A DNA stretch of 64,000 bases from Segatella baroniae B14. Lineage in GTDB: Bacteria; Bacteroidota; Bacteroidia; Bacteroidales; Bacteroidaceae. Below the pieces are notes generated by a model. The model worked only from the letters and a program-made list of their open reading frames with translations. It was not told the origin of the DNA and did not search any database. Within the stretch, counting starts at the first letter, position 1, and the number at the start of each line of letters is the position of its first letter. This document shows, in pieces, positions 37,035 through 45,912 of the stretch. Both the position numbers and the translations under genes were made by a program. The stretch spans positions 300,001 through 364,000 of the forward strand of contig NZ_CP091800.1 of the NCBI RefSeq assembly GCF_022024235.1, written 5' to 3'.

Positions 37035-39497
37035 TTACGATATCCCTTTAGCTATTGCTTCTTTTACTCGGTCGGCTAGTTCCTCATAGGTGTTATTGGC
37101 TTCTGGCATGATGGCAGGCAGAAATTCCAAAATAATCTTGTGTGGTTTCACAAGGAGACTGGAACGTGACCAGGCTTCGTAGGCTCCTGTAATACGAACC
37201 GGAATAATCGGAATGTTAAGTTCGGTAGATAATATAGCAAAGCTCTTCTTGAAGTTTCCCACTTTGCCATGGTGAGTTCGGCTACCTTCAGGGAAGATAA
37301 TCAAATTTTTATTATCCCTCAGTACCTGAGCTAATTTCAACAGAGAGTTGCGTAGATTGCTTCTTTCCATGAGAATGATATTGGTATTGCGAGCGTATGC
37401 TTTGCTCAAAGCATTCTTCACATGATCTTCTTTAGCATAAAAGTAAGAGTGTGAAAGTACCTGAGTAGGTATGGCTGCAGCTACCAATGGTCCATCGAGA
37501 AAACTCTGATGGTTAGGTGCAATGATGCAGGCATGGTCGAGTGGTAGGTTTTCGATACCTCTTACTTCCATTCGATTATAGCATTTTAAAAAGGCCTTAG
37601 ATAGTGCTCTAGACAGTGGAAGTAGGAAGGATGCTTTAGGTATCTCCACAGCGCTTGTGTCTGAATGAAGGAAGGTGTGCCAGTCTTCTTTCTCAACATC
37701 CATACGGGTTTTGCTCTCGGCAATGGCTTGTGCCAAAGTTTCTATATTTTTATAGGAAGGGAAAACAGAAGCTTTAATATGAGTACCGAACGTGTGCTCG
37801 ATAAAACCTTCGAGTGCTACCATATCAAGAGAATCTAAGGCTAGGTCGGTCTCGATATGATCGGTTGGCTTTACCTGAATTTTCTTTTCGCTTTGAATGT
37901 AATCCTTGAGTATCTGGTATTCCTCTGATTTTGGTTCATCGATGGTGACTTCTGTAGTGACAGATTTTGCACCACTCAGAATATCCTTCAGTTTGAATCG
38001 TTGCAGTTTCTCTAGTTTTGTGCGAGGTAATTCGCCACGGTACACCATAAGACTCATAACCTTCTTATAGTTGGTTACGCTACGATTATAAGGTTCCAGA
38101 ACCTCACGCTTCAGCGCATTTTCTACCACTTCATCCGTAAGGTTTTCAGCCCATGTTTTTTGTGGAACAATGATTGCCTTGAGTAAGTCACCATCTTGTA
38201 CAACTGCAGCTTCTTTGATACGCTCGGTATACTTCTCGAGTTTGTATTCTATTTCAGCAGGCTGAACATTTTTTCCATTGGAAAGTACGATAATCTCTTT
38301 ACTTCTGCCGGTAATATAGATGCGCCCTTTCTCATCTATTCTTCCTAAATCGCCTGTATGTAAGAATCCGTCTTGATCGATAACAGCTGCAGTCTCTTCA
38401 GGTCGATTATAATAGCCCTGCATGATGTTTGGTCCCTTGGCACATATCTCACCATTGATAATTTTACACTCTAAATCGTTAAGTGGGAGTCCGACACAAT
38501 TAGGTACTAAGTCGCCTGGTCGAGTGAAAGCAATCATTGGTGCTGCCTCGGTCATACCGTATCCCTCCAGAAGTTCAAGTCCTAGTGTTTGCAGGCCCAA
38601 TGCTATCTCTCGGTCGAGTGGTGCACCACCGCTGACAAAATAACGAATGTTTCCACCCATTTTCTGATGAACGGCCTTAAATATAAAGCGTGAGAAACTT
38701 ACCAGGTTCACCTTTGCACAGAGATCGAACAACTTACGGGTAATCCATTTCTCATCGATTTTCTTTTTGATTCCTCCATAAAGGGTCTGCCATAAGCGAG
38801 GAACACCAACCATAATGGCAACTTTACCCCGTTGAAGGGTATCCATAATGTCTGGACCCGACATAGAAGGGCAGATGGCAATGCCGCCACCTGCAAATAG
38901 TGGCATCACTACCGTTCCGACAAGTGGTAATACATGATGTAGTGGTAGTAAGACAAGAGTGCGACGGTCTGGTGTGAAGATAGGTACTTCTTGGGTTACA
39001 GCCTTAATATTGACGAGTATATTTTTAAAGGATAGCATAACACCTTTAGGAGAACCGGTAGTTCCGCTGGTGTAGATAATCACAGCAGTGTCTTCTTCTT
39101 GGTAAGCGATCTTCGCTTTTTCTCCATTTGCAGTTTCAGACTCGTAATCCTCTACCTGCAAGATATCCGCCTTTTGACCTACTTCTTGTAGTGCAGCTTG
39201 TACGATTTCCACTCGTTTGGCATTCGTCCAGATACTTGTAGGCTTACTGTCGTTGAGAATGTAAGCGACGTCGCTTATGGTAGCTGAAGCATCTACAGGC
39301 ACAGCGATACCTCCGTTAGCCCATATCGAATAGAAGGCATAAATCCATCCGGTACTATTTTCGGCAAAAATCAAAGTTCTTTCGCCTTTTGCCCTAGGAT
39401 TCTTTTGTGCATACACATAAATATGTTCGAGCAACTCCGAGAACGTAACCTGTTTTTCTCGTGAGATAATCGCAATCTTATTGGAATCTTTAATCAT
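37035..39497 (-). CDS. Fused acyl-CoA/acyl-ACP synthetase, carrier domain and 1-acylglycerol-phosphate acyltransferase
   Basis: 820 residues in three parts. AMP-binding ligase (about 1-510): phosphate loop YTSGTTGSPKGVML, GYGMTEAAP, and HTGDLGRID. A phosphopantetheine carrier domain (about 515-590) with the attachment Ser in LDSLDMVAL. A C-terminal PlsC acyltransferase with the HX4D motif in NHQSFLDG and FPEGSR. It should activate a fatty acid, hold it on its own carrier domain and transfer it to a lysophospholipid, like Aas of E. coli but with an added carrier. Probably membrane-associated; single-gene unit with its own -7 box. Confidence 0.9.
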   Translation of the reverse strand: MIKDSNKIAIISREKQVTFSELLEHIYVYAQKNPRAKGERTLIFAENSTGWIYAFYSIWANGGIAVPVDASATISDVAYILNDSKPTSIWTNAKRVEIVQAALQEVGQKADILQVEDYESETANGEKAKIAYQEEDTAVIIYTSGTTGSPKGVMLSFKNILVNIKAVTQEVPIFTPDRRTLVLLPLHHVLPLVGTVVMPLFAGGGIAICPSMSGPDIMDTLQRGKVAIMVGVPRLWQTLYGGIKKKIDEKWITRKLFDLCAKVNLVSFSRFIFKAVHQKMGGNIRYFVSGGAPLDREIALGLQTLGLELLEGYGMTEAAPMIAFTRPGDLVPNCVGLPLNDLECKIINGEICAKGPNIMQGYYNRPEETAAVIDQDGFLHTGDLGRIDEKGRIYITGRSKEIIVLSNGKNVQPAEIEYKLEKYTERIKEAAVVQDGDLLKAIIVPQKTWAENLTDEVVENALKREVLEPYNRSVTNYKKVMSLMVYRGELPRTKLEKLQRFKLKDILSGAKSVTTEVTIDEPKSEEYQILKDYIQSEKKIQVKPTDHIETDLALDSLDMVALEGFIEHTFGTHIKASVFPSYKNIETLAQAIAESKTRMDVEKEDWHTFLHSDTSAVEIPKASFLLPLSRALSKAFLKCYNRMEVRGIENLPLDHACIIAPNHQSFLDGPLVAAAIPTQVLSHSYFYAKEDHVKNALSKAYARNTNIILMERSNLRNSLLKLAQVLRDNKNLIIFPEGSRTHHGKVGNFKKSFAILSTELNIPIIPVRITGAYEAWSRSSLLVKPHKIILEFLPAIMPEANNTYEELADRVKEAIAKGIS

Positions 39498-39523
39498 TTC
39501 AATCGTTAATATTTTTATAAATG

Positions 39524-39531
39524 CAAAAATA
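39524..39531 (-). promoter_or_regulatory. -7 promoter element of the ligase/acyltransferase gene
   Basis: TATTTTTG on the minus strand, 27 nt before the start codon. Confidence 0.55.
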
Positions 39532-39643
39532 CGATAAGAATCGGGAAAGTGAAAAAATATCCTATAAAATCATGCGATATAAGTTGATTAAGCCTATTTT
39601 GTCCTATTAGGAATACAACAAAATCCTATTTTGTGAAGACTTT

Positions 39644-40274
39644 TTATCCAATCAACCTCTTTCGATATTCTTCAGGAGTGAAGCCAATTTGTTTTTTGAA
39701 AAGTCGAATAAAATAAGATGAGTCGTCCATGCCTACAGCTTGTGCAATTTCTTGAATGCTCATCTCTGAGCCCAAGAGAAGTGTCTGGGCATGCTGGATT
39801 TTCTTGTGGTTAATATATTGAAGCGGAGAGATTCCAAGAGTTTGTCTGAAGGTACGGATAAGATATGATTTGGTAAGGCATGCATTAGCAGCCAAATCTT
39901 CTATCGATATGCGCTTATTGATATTCTGTTGTATCATATCGAGTACAGTAGTAAGGCGTTTGTCGTTGAATGCGGCCTTCGGATGGGCATGTTTAACAAA
40001 GTAAGATAATAGTATTTCGACCATGCCATGCAACTGTAAGCGCTCATAGGAAGCCATTTTCATATATTCTTTTAGATAGTCGAAATATGACATGTGATAG
40101 AGAAAAGCCACCGAGTTTCGGGAAGGAAGGTTAAGCTGAGGATAGAGCATACAGTAATGTTCGAAAAGTAATCACATAAAATAATCGCACAAATGGTGAT
40201 GAGATATCCTCATTCATCCATTTGTGTACGGTTTGTGCATGTCCTATATTCAATACGATGAAATTATCCTCCAT
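39644..40274 (-). pseudogene. AraC-family regulator with internal deletion and frameshift
   Basis: The 3' part (168 codons) holds helical and complete AraC DNA-binding regions (ISIEDLAANACLTKSYLIRTF; IQEIAQAVGMDDSSYFIRLFKKQIG). In another frame upstream, from the ATG at 40274, the N-terminal cupin start is still readable (MEDNFIVLNIGHAQ to SSPFVRLFYV), then frame is lost near 40170-40190 just before FEHYCML of the 3' part. About 40 residues of the beta-barrel sensing domain appear to be missing between the two. A -7 box TAACTTTG (40291-40284) 10 nt before the old ATG is still intact. The gene is probably broken, though the DNA-binding half could be made from an internal start. Confidence 0.7.
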
Positions 40275-40395
40275 ATAGTGATGCAAAGTTACATTTTTTC
40301 ATGAATATATCGTAGTTATGGTATATTGATGTTAATTCTGCATATTTTGAGAATATGGCAAGGACCCTACCAGGACCTTTTTTATTATAACGTAT

Positions 40396-40431
40396 AAAAT
40401 CTCCCCAAGTTATATTTTAGGGGGAGATTTT
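40396..40431 (-). terminator. Hairpin terminator downstream of the small secreted protein gene
   Basis: 11-bp perfect stem AAAATCTCCCC with complement; the tail on the minus strand is ATTTTA. The stretch 40275-40534 holds nothing else recognisable. Confidence 0.7.
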
Positions 40432-40534
40432 AATGCTTTTTTTAAGAAATCATAAGTTTTGTATCCTATGAATTTATGTCGTGTCTTCACATAGGATTAA
40501 CTCCCTATGATGGTTTATATAATGCTTTCAGCAT

Positions 40535-40849
40535 TTATTTTTTGATGTTCTTCTTTACTACTTTCTTCTTGGCTACAGTTTTCTTGGCTTGAGCAACAGG
40601 TTTCTTGTCTACCTTCAAGACAGCAGTGCGAATTTTCGCAGGAGCAGTTTTTTTCTTGTCATATACCACTACTACAGTTTTGGTCTTGGCATTATATATA
40701 GCCTGCTTAACACCTGGAGCGGCTTTGGCTGCAGCTTCAATTTTAGCCTTGCTTTCATAACCGTTAACCTTAATATTAGTCTTTACCTGCTGTGCTGATG
40801 CTGCAACAATCATCATGGCTGCAAGCATTGTCATCATTAATTTCTTCAT
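40535..40849 (-). CDS. Small secreted HMA-like protein with Lys-rich tail
   Basis: 104 residues. Signal peptide MKKLMMTMLAAMMIVAASAQ, then a single ferredoxin-like domain of the heavy-metal-associated type (VKTNIKVNGYESKAKIEAAA; GVKQAIYNAKTKTVVVVYD), then a tail of about 30 residues made mostly of Lys, Val and Ala. The metal-binding CxxC of HMA domains is missing (NGYES stands in its place), so it probably does not bind copper in the usual way. The basic tail may bind polyanions or the cell surface. Single-gene unit; function unknown. Confidence 0.75.
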   Translation of the reverse strand: MKKLMMTMLAAMMIVAASAQQVKTNIKVNGYESKAKIEAAAKAAPGVKQAIYNAKTKTVVVVYDKKKTAPAKIRTAVLKVDKKPVAQAKKTVAKKKVVKKNIKK

Positions 40850-41056
40850 AACTCTCAGTATTTTTTATTCTAATAAATATTATGTCAATCTTGTTTTGAT
40901 CACCTGTTTTCGTTGCAAAGTAAAGGTTTTCAGTCTGATTATTCAAATACTTTCAACTAATGGCTCTTTTTATTCTGTAAATGACGGATGTTTCATGTGC
41001 AATCATTTTCTGAGTGTCTGTTATTCTCTATATTGGGTATCAGTCTTTCCTATAAT

Positions 41057-41092
41057 AAAAAAAAGTGCCCTCACTCTAACGAATGAGGACAC
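41057..41092 (-). terminator. Terminator with eight-T tail overlapping the nitroreductase-like fragment
   Basis: Stem GTGCCCTCA/TGAGGACAC (one mismatch) followed on the minus strand by eight T. The open frame at 41071-41400 ends inside the stem, unusual for an intact gene. Confidence 0.8.
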
Positions 41093-41400
41093 CAAGTGAT
41101 GTATGAATTATCATCGGTTACGGTTATAGGCATATTACCAACAATCTTTTTCACATCGCTATTGGTATCTGCATCGGTATAACGACCATAGCCAGGAGAG
41201 AATACGTAGATATCGCCATTGTCATTGCTCCAGATAGTCTGATAGTATTCGTTCAGGTAATTGAAAAGTATACCTTTTGCAACATTATCTTCGCCTGGAT
41301 ATCCGATTAATACTACAGCTAGCGGAATAAATTGTTCGCTTAGTTGTAATCTTTTGCGTATGCCATTTACCTTTTTTCGATAGGATATGCGGTAGTCCAT
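41071..41400 (-). pseudogene. Hypothetical protein with nitroreductase-like C-terminal remnant
   Basis: 109 codons. The N-terminal third ([20 protein letters not shown], then [11 protein letters not shown]) resembles the C-terminal end of NAD(P)H nitroreductases, where an IPL.V...GYP motif precedes the terminus. The rest ([20 protein letters not shown] and later) matches no family I recognise. It sits between two terminators with no visible promoter, and its stop lies inside the downstream terminator stem. I read it as a remnant, possibly joined to unrelated sequence. An intact small orphan gene is possible but less likely. Confidence 0.45.
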
Positions 41401-41420
41401 ACTGCACCTTTTCTAAATAA

Positions 41421-41454
41421 AATGAGGAGCAAACCGAAGTCTGCCCCTCATCAT
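41421..41454 (-). terminator. Terminator downstream of the SdhC remnant
   Basis: Stem ATGAGGAGCA/TGCCCCTCAT (one mismatch), followed on the minus strand by TTTTATTT. Confidence 0.7.
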
Positions 41455-41487
41455 TTGTTATAAATATATAGATGTATAAATGTTTTT

Positions 41488-41781
41488 TTATTTAAAGATC
41501 ATACTGATATTTTCACTTTCCCATGTTACCCCCTTCTGTCGGATATTCACTTCATACTTACTCTTACCACGTGCGATGGCATTTTTATGGCCGAGAAGCA
41601 TAGCAAAACTAAAATGTACCAGTACTAGAAAACCGATAACCATAGAACCGACAAGAGCATACCAGTTAGCGCCAAGTAGGCGGCATATAGTATTGTAGGC
41701 TTCTTCAGAGAAAACCAATGTCAAGTTCATACCACCATGAAAAAGAAGGAATGCTGTCAGCGCTAGTCCTGAAACGCTCAT
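41488..41781 (-). pseudogene. Succinate dehydrogenase/fumarate reductase cytochrome b (SdhC), N-terminal remnant
   Basis: Reads MSVSGLALTAFLLFHGGMNL, then LLGANWYALVGSMVIGFLVL and VTWESENISM, the first half of Bacteroidota SdhC (normally about 225 residues). Homologous codons (INSPIGRKVV) continue upstream of the first ATG to about 41811, into the end of the GH51 gene, so the native start is lost. The frame stops right after the second helix, so the later heme-binding helices are lost too. No sdhA or sdhB is adjacent. It is a broken fragment at the 3' side of the GH51 gene, marking a deletion or rearrangement junction. Confidence 0.75.
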
Positions 41782-41810
41782 AACGACCTTACGGCCGATG
41801 GGTGAATTAA

Positions 41811-44222
41811 TTATCTCTTCAATCTCACGATATTGAGAGAGAATGCAGGAATCGTCAGTTGTAGTTTATCATGATGTGGAGAAACGGTTTCAGACATAGG
41901 CACGACCAGAGTAGGGGTGTCAATAGAATTTTCATGAATGCCCTTAGCTGATGACAAGCGGATAACTTCACCCTGTTTTACCTGATAGCCATCAAGATCG
42001 ATTTGACATGTGGTGTTCTCCTCGCTGGTATTTGCTATTTTCACGATAACATCACCTTGGAGTTCATCAAGTGTAGCCGTCGAGAAAATACCTGGAGTAG
42101 TATTTTGTTGTAGTTTAGTATCAAAAATGAGTTCGTCATTCAGCCATGCTTTGAGTTTGTCACCATCTTGTTCGAAGGTTATGTCGTACCATTTACCGGT
42201 TTCCACCTTGCCAGTCTTAGTGGCAATCTGCATCTTAGCACCGTTAACCACTTGTTCGATGCCATGTTGAGTATTTCCCCATCCGCCGAAATTAACCCAA
42301 CTGTAGTTGTTTTCGTCGATATAATTGAATACCAGCATAAAGCCCTCAGCACCACTATCTTTACGAGCGCGCAATTTAATGGTAGAGTGGTTGCTTACTA
42401 ACATATCGCCGATATTCAGACAAGATTCTCCGTTGCCTTTCTGGCTGATGATGTTGTCCTCATGGTGCCAGTCACCCTTTAGGGCTGTATATTTCTGATC
42501 AACAGGTTTATCGTTTACACTTACCAGTTGATATGAAGCTTGAGTAGCCCATGTTGCGAATCCCAGTTTACTCTTTTCTGGCGAAACCAATTTAGCTTCG
42601 AGATCAGTTTGATATGGATTATCCTGAGTAACATGGAGAACACGTGTTCCGATGTGATCAGCCATCATCTTTTGTACGTAATAAGAAGGTGTGCCAAAAG
42701 CACTTTTTGCGTTAAACTGAATCATATCAGGGCGCCATCTTAAATCATTAAGATTCGCGAAAATAGGGGCATAACTTGCCATCTTTACCACGTCACTATT
42801 ATTTTCGATGCCCATCATATACACCGCTTCACCAAGCGCAGCATCAAGTGAACCGTTTACACCGAATCCCTGTGTTACAGCATATTCGCCCACATAGATA
42901 TCGTGTTTACCACGTTCATATGAATCGTATTTATGAAAATTATTAGCAAACCATGCCGGGTTACGATAGTAATGTTCATCCAAGAGTTCTACCTGCTCAT
43001 CAGAGTTCCATTTTGGATTATCATTACCCCACGCTACCACATTGCCGATAATATGCATTTTCGGATATTTAGCTAGAATAGCATCTCGGAAGAGTTGGTA
43101 ACGTTTGTAGTACTGGTCGCTCTGCTGGGTAGGATCTTCCTGATTATTTTCGTTACCTATTTCGATATATTCGATATGGTATGGTTCTGGATGACCGTTT
43201 TTAGCACGGAGGGCACCATATTTTGTGGTAACATCGCCGTTGGCATATTCGAGTGCGTTGAGCGCTTCATCTATCCATGGCTGTATGCTGTCTACGGGTG
43301 TGAATCCTCCATGCCAAATACCGACATTTACAACATAGAGCGGTTTGGCGCCAAGGTCTTCTGCCATTTGTAGATATTCATCGAAGCCGATACCATCGGT
43401 AGTACGATACCCCCAGTTTACATTCCAGTGGCCAGGACGCTGTTCGATAGGTCCGATAGTACGTTCCCATCTGAAAGCATTATCAGGACTCTGTTGCCCT
43501 TCGACGAAGCAGCCTCCAGGGAAGCGGAAAAATTTGGGATGAAGTGCTTTGAGCATAGAAGCCAAGTCTGGTCGCAATCCATTTTCGCGATTATTAAAGG
43601 TAGGAGGGAAGAGACTTACTACATCAAAATCTACAGTACCTTTGCCCTCAGAAGTAATCCAGAGACGAGCCTTTTCATGATTGGTCGTTGCAGTAAACTC
43701 AGCAGTGTATTTCTTCCACTTGTTTGTAATCTTTTCATTGATGTTGGCAACGGCAAACATCTTCTTTCCACAATTACAGCCCAGATAAACTTTCAGATTA
43801 CCATTCAGTTTACCCTTAGCCCAAAAAGAGAGTTTATAAGTTCTGCCTTTAACGGTATTGATACCCCAGAATCCCTCATTGCTGATACCCGAGGTACCCT
43901 TACCGGTAAAGTTGACTTCCAGATAATTTTTCTGTGCTCGATTTAGTTGTTTCTTGGCCGAATTAACCAAGGTCATAGTAGCCCCTTGATAAGTTTTCCA
44001 AGCCTCTACTGTTTTATCATTATCTTCGAAAGAACGGTTTCTTACCAGTTCGGCATACAGACCGCCATCTGCAGCATGATTAATATCTTCATAGAAAATG
44101 CCATAAAGATTTGGTGAAACTCTGACCCCAGGATTTTGAGTATCAATATGAATATTTACTTGCGCCTGAGTCAGAGTTGTCATACCCAGCAAAGCTGAGA
44201 AAAGTAATCCTTTTCGTATCAT
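41811..44222 (-). CDS. Alpha-L-arabinofuranosidase (GH51)
   Basis: 803 residues with signal peptide (ending TQAQ). Architecture: short N-terminal strand, an inserted carbohydrate-binding-like domain (about 75-205), the GH51 TIM barrel (FRFPGGCFVEG near 233, acid/base Glu358 in IEIGNENNQ, nucleophile Glu446 in IYVGEYAV), a LamG/DUF1080-like insert (about 590-700) and the GH51 C-terminal beta domain. It removes arabinose side chains from arabinan, arabinoxylan or pectin. It is a single-gene unit, and could act with the pectin lyases. The stop codon lies in the remnant of sdhC. Confidence 0.92.
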   Translation of the reverse strand: MIRKGLLFSALLGMTTLTQAQVNIHIDTQNPGVRVSPNLYGIFYEDINHAADGGLYAELVRNRSFEDNDKTVEAWKTYQGATMTLVNSAKKQLNRAQKNYLEVNFTGKGTSGISNEGFWGINTVKGRTYKLSFWAKGKLNGNLKVYLGCNCGKKMFAVANINEKITNKWKKYTAEFTATTNHEKARLWITSEGKGTVDFDVVSLFPPTFNNRENGLRPDLASMLKALHPKFFRFPGGCFVEGQQSPDNAFRWERTIGPIEQRPGHWNVNWGYRTTDGIGFDEYLQMAEDLGAKPLYVVNVGIWHGGFTPVDSIQPWIDEALNALEYANGDVTTKYGALRAKNGHPEPYHIEYIEIGNENNQEDPTQQSDQYYKRYQLFRDAILAKYPKMHIIGNVVAWGNDNPKWNSDEQVELLDEHYYRNPAWFANNFHKYDSYERGKHDIYVGEYAVTQGFGVNGSLDAALGEAVYMMGIENNSDVVKMASYAPIFANLNDLRWRPDMIQFNAKSAFGTPSYYVQKMMADHIGTRVLHVTQDNPYQTDLEAKLVSPEKSKLGFATWATQASYQLVSVNDKPVDQKYTALKGDWHHEDNIISQKGNGESCLNIGDMLVSNHSTIKLRARKDSGAEGFMLVFNYIDENNYSWVNFGGWGNTQHGIEQVVNGAKMQIATKTGKVETGKWYDITFEQDGDKLKAWLNDELIFDTKLQQNTTPGIFSTATLDELQGDVIVKIANTSEENTTCQIDLDGYQVKQGEVIRLSSAKGIHENSIDTPTLVVPMSETVSPHHDKLQLTIPAFSLNIVRLKR

Positions 44223-44268
44223 AATTTAGGTTTAATTGATTATATTAGATTTATATGATTTCTAATGG

Positions 44269-44276
44269 CAAAGATA
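44269..44276 (-). promoter_or_regulatory. -7 promoter element of the GH51 gene
   Basis: TATCTTTG on the minus strand, 46 nt before the start codon. Confidence 0.55.
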
Positions 44277-44329
44277 CAATATAAACCTTATTATGAAGTG
44301 GATTAAAGGGGCAAAAAGGTGGATAATCC

Positions 44330-45817
44330 CTATTTATGCGATAATTTCGCGTTACCTACACAGCTATTTGGCATTTGTATGTGAAGCATCTCACAGATAG
44401 TAGGTGCGATGTCTACATTCTTCGTAGGTTCTGAGCTTTCGCCATGGTTTACATGCCAGCCATAAAGTATGAATGGGATATGAGAATCGCTTGGGTTCCA
44501 CATACCGTGTGTAGTACCAGTATAATCAGGTTTATTAGAAACATTCTCCCAACCCTCTCGTGCAATATAGAGCAGATCACCACTTCGAGAAGGCATGTAA
44601 CCATTGATAACACGCTCACGAATCAGCTGAGGTATTGGCGAGGTTAATATCTTATTATAATCTACAGTAAAGAGAATATTTGGATTTTTGTTAAACTCAG
44701 CAATTACCATTGCTTTGACTTCATCGACAGTTTTGCCTGTTTTCTCGATAGCAGAATGATTCAGATACACGCTACCAGCAATTTCATCGCTAATAATCTG
44801 CTCACTCGTTCCGAGTTGTTCACCTATAGTCTTATTCACTTCTTTAATGAAAGTCTTAGTTTGTAGGCCACCTGCAGGAATCTTATGCGATTTTAGTACG
44901 TTATGATTGTGTTCTGCACCATGATCAGCAGTAAGGAAGAGTAGATAGTTACCTTTACCCACTTTAGAATCGAGTATTTCAAAGAAATGAGCCAGTTGCT
45001 TATCGAGTTCCATATATACCCCTTCATTCTCATTTCCACGAGTGCCGTAAGCATGGCCGATGACATCGGTAGAAGAGACACTTACAGCGAGAAGGTCGGT
45101 GATATCATCTTGTCCCATTTGTTCATTTTCGATAGCAGCTTCAGCCATCTCAAAAGTCTTGGTAACGCCCATATTCGATGATTTGACATCGAATCCTGGT
45201 TTGGTACCTATCTTTTTATTGATTTTCTTTACCCATTCAGGTAATTCCTGACAATAATATGTAGAGGTAACAAAGTGTCCAGCTGAAGTATCCCACCAGT
45301 AAGCACCGTCAGCACTGAAACCTGCAGGAAGAATAGCAGCACGGTCTTTCAGAGCAACACCGATAACTTTGGCCTTCTGATCAGTTGCCATTTTAAGCAT
45401 ATCACCAATACCTGTAGACTTCAAGCGATGAGGTGACATCTGAGCCTCTTTGCTCTTGCTGCCAACCCCCTGTACATTGGTATCAGTACAGCAGTACACA
45501 TTTTTACCATCTACATGAAAATTGTTACCGGTAATACCGTGAAAAGCAGGACATGTACCTGTATAGATAGAAGAATGGCCAACAGCTGTAATCGTCGGAA
45601 TATAGTCTATCATTGTGTTTTCGTAACTATATCCCTGGTCAACCAAGCGTTTTAATCCGCCCTCCTGAAATTTGTCGTAGTAATAATACAGATAATCCCA
45701 TCTCATCTGGTCGACTACCAGCCCCACAACCAATTTTGGGCGTTCGATTTTAGCTTGAACTTGAATGGTAGAAGCAGCCAGAAGGCAAACAGCTATCAAA
45801 ACATTCTTCATATTCAT
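44330..45817 (-). CDS. PafA-type alkaline phosphatase
   Basis: 495 residues with signal peptide (ending VQAK). Alkaline phosphatase superfamily: metal Asp in VVDQMRWDYL, nucleophile Thr77 in IPTITAVGHSSIYTG, and metal ligands in SSTDVIGHAYG, LTADHGAEHN and TTHGMWNPSDSHIPFI. The phosphate-contacting Asn and Arg/Lys pattern (GITGNNF) is that of PafA, the broad phosphomonoesterase of Bacteroidota, which acts in the periplasm to release phosphate. Its promoter is divergent from the MATE gene. Confidence 0.9.
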   Translation of the reverse strand: MNMKNVLIAVCLLAASTIQVQAKIERPKLVVGLVVDQMRWDYLYYYYDKFQEGGLKRLVDQGYSYENTMIDYIPTITAVGHSSIYTGTCPAFHGITGNNFHVDGKNVYCCTDTNVQGVGSKSKEAQMSPHRLKSTGIGDMLKMATDQKAKVIGVALKDRAAILPAGFSADGAYWWDTSAGHFVTSTYYCQELPEWVKKINKKIGTKPGFDVKSSNMGVTKTFEMAEAAIENEQMGQDDITDLLAVSVSSTDVIGHAYGTRGNENEGVYMELDKQLAHFFEILDSKVGKGNYLLFLTADHGAEHNHNVLKSHKIPAGGLQTKTFIKEVNKTIGEQLGTSEQIISDEIAGSVYLNHSAIEKTGKTVDEVKAMVIAEFNKNPNILFTVDYNKILTSPIPQLIRERVINGYMPSRSGDLLYIAREGWENVSNKPDYTGTTHGMWNPSDSHIPFILYGWHVNHGESSEPTKNVDIAPTICEMLHIQMPNSCVGNAKLSHK

Positions 45818-45843
45818 ATTTATTTATTTTTGTTTAACATCTG

Positions 45844-45880
45844 CAAAGATAGTGAATTATAATAAAAAGTGGTAACTTTG
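45844..45880. promoter_or_regulatory. Divergent promoters for pafA-like and MATE genes
   Basis: TATCTTTG on the minus strand (45851-45844) and TAACTTTG on the plus strand (45873-45880) are back to back, 21 bp apart, so polymerase binding at one may exclude the other. Confidence 0.65.
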
Positions 45881-45912
45881 CCACCGTAAATTGAATATGT
45901 GTTTTTAGGATA

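Noticed and set aside
39592-39632. Repeated CCTATTTTG-like words between two genes
   Set aside because: Short, low-complexity and irregularly spaced; no evidence for a functional repeat.
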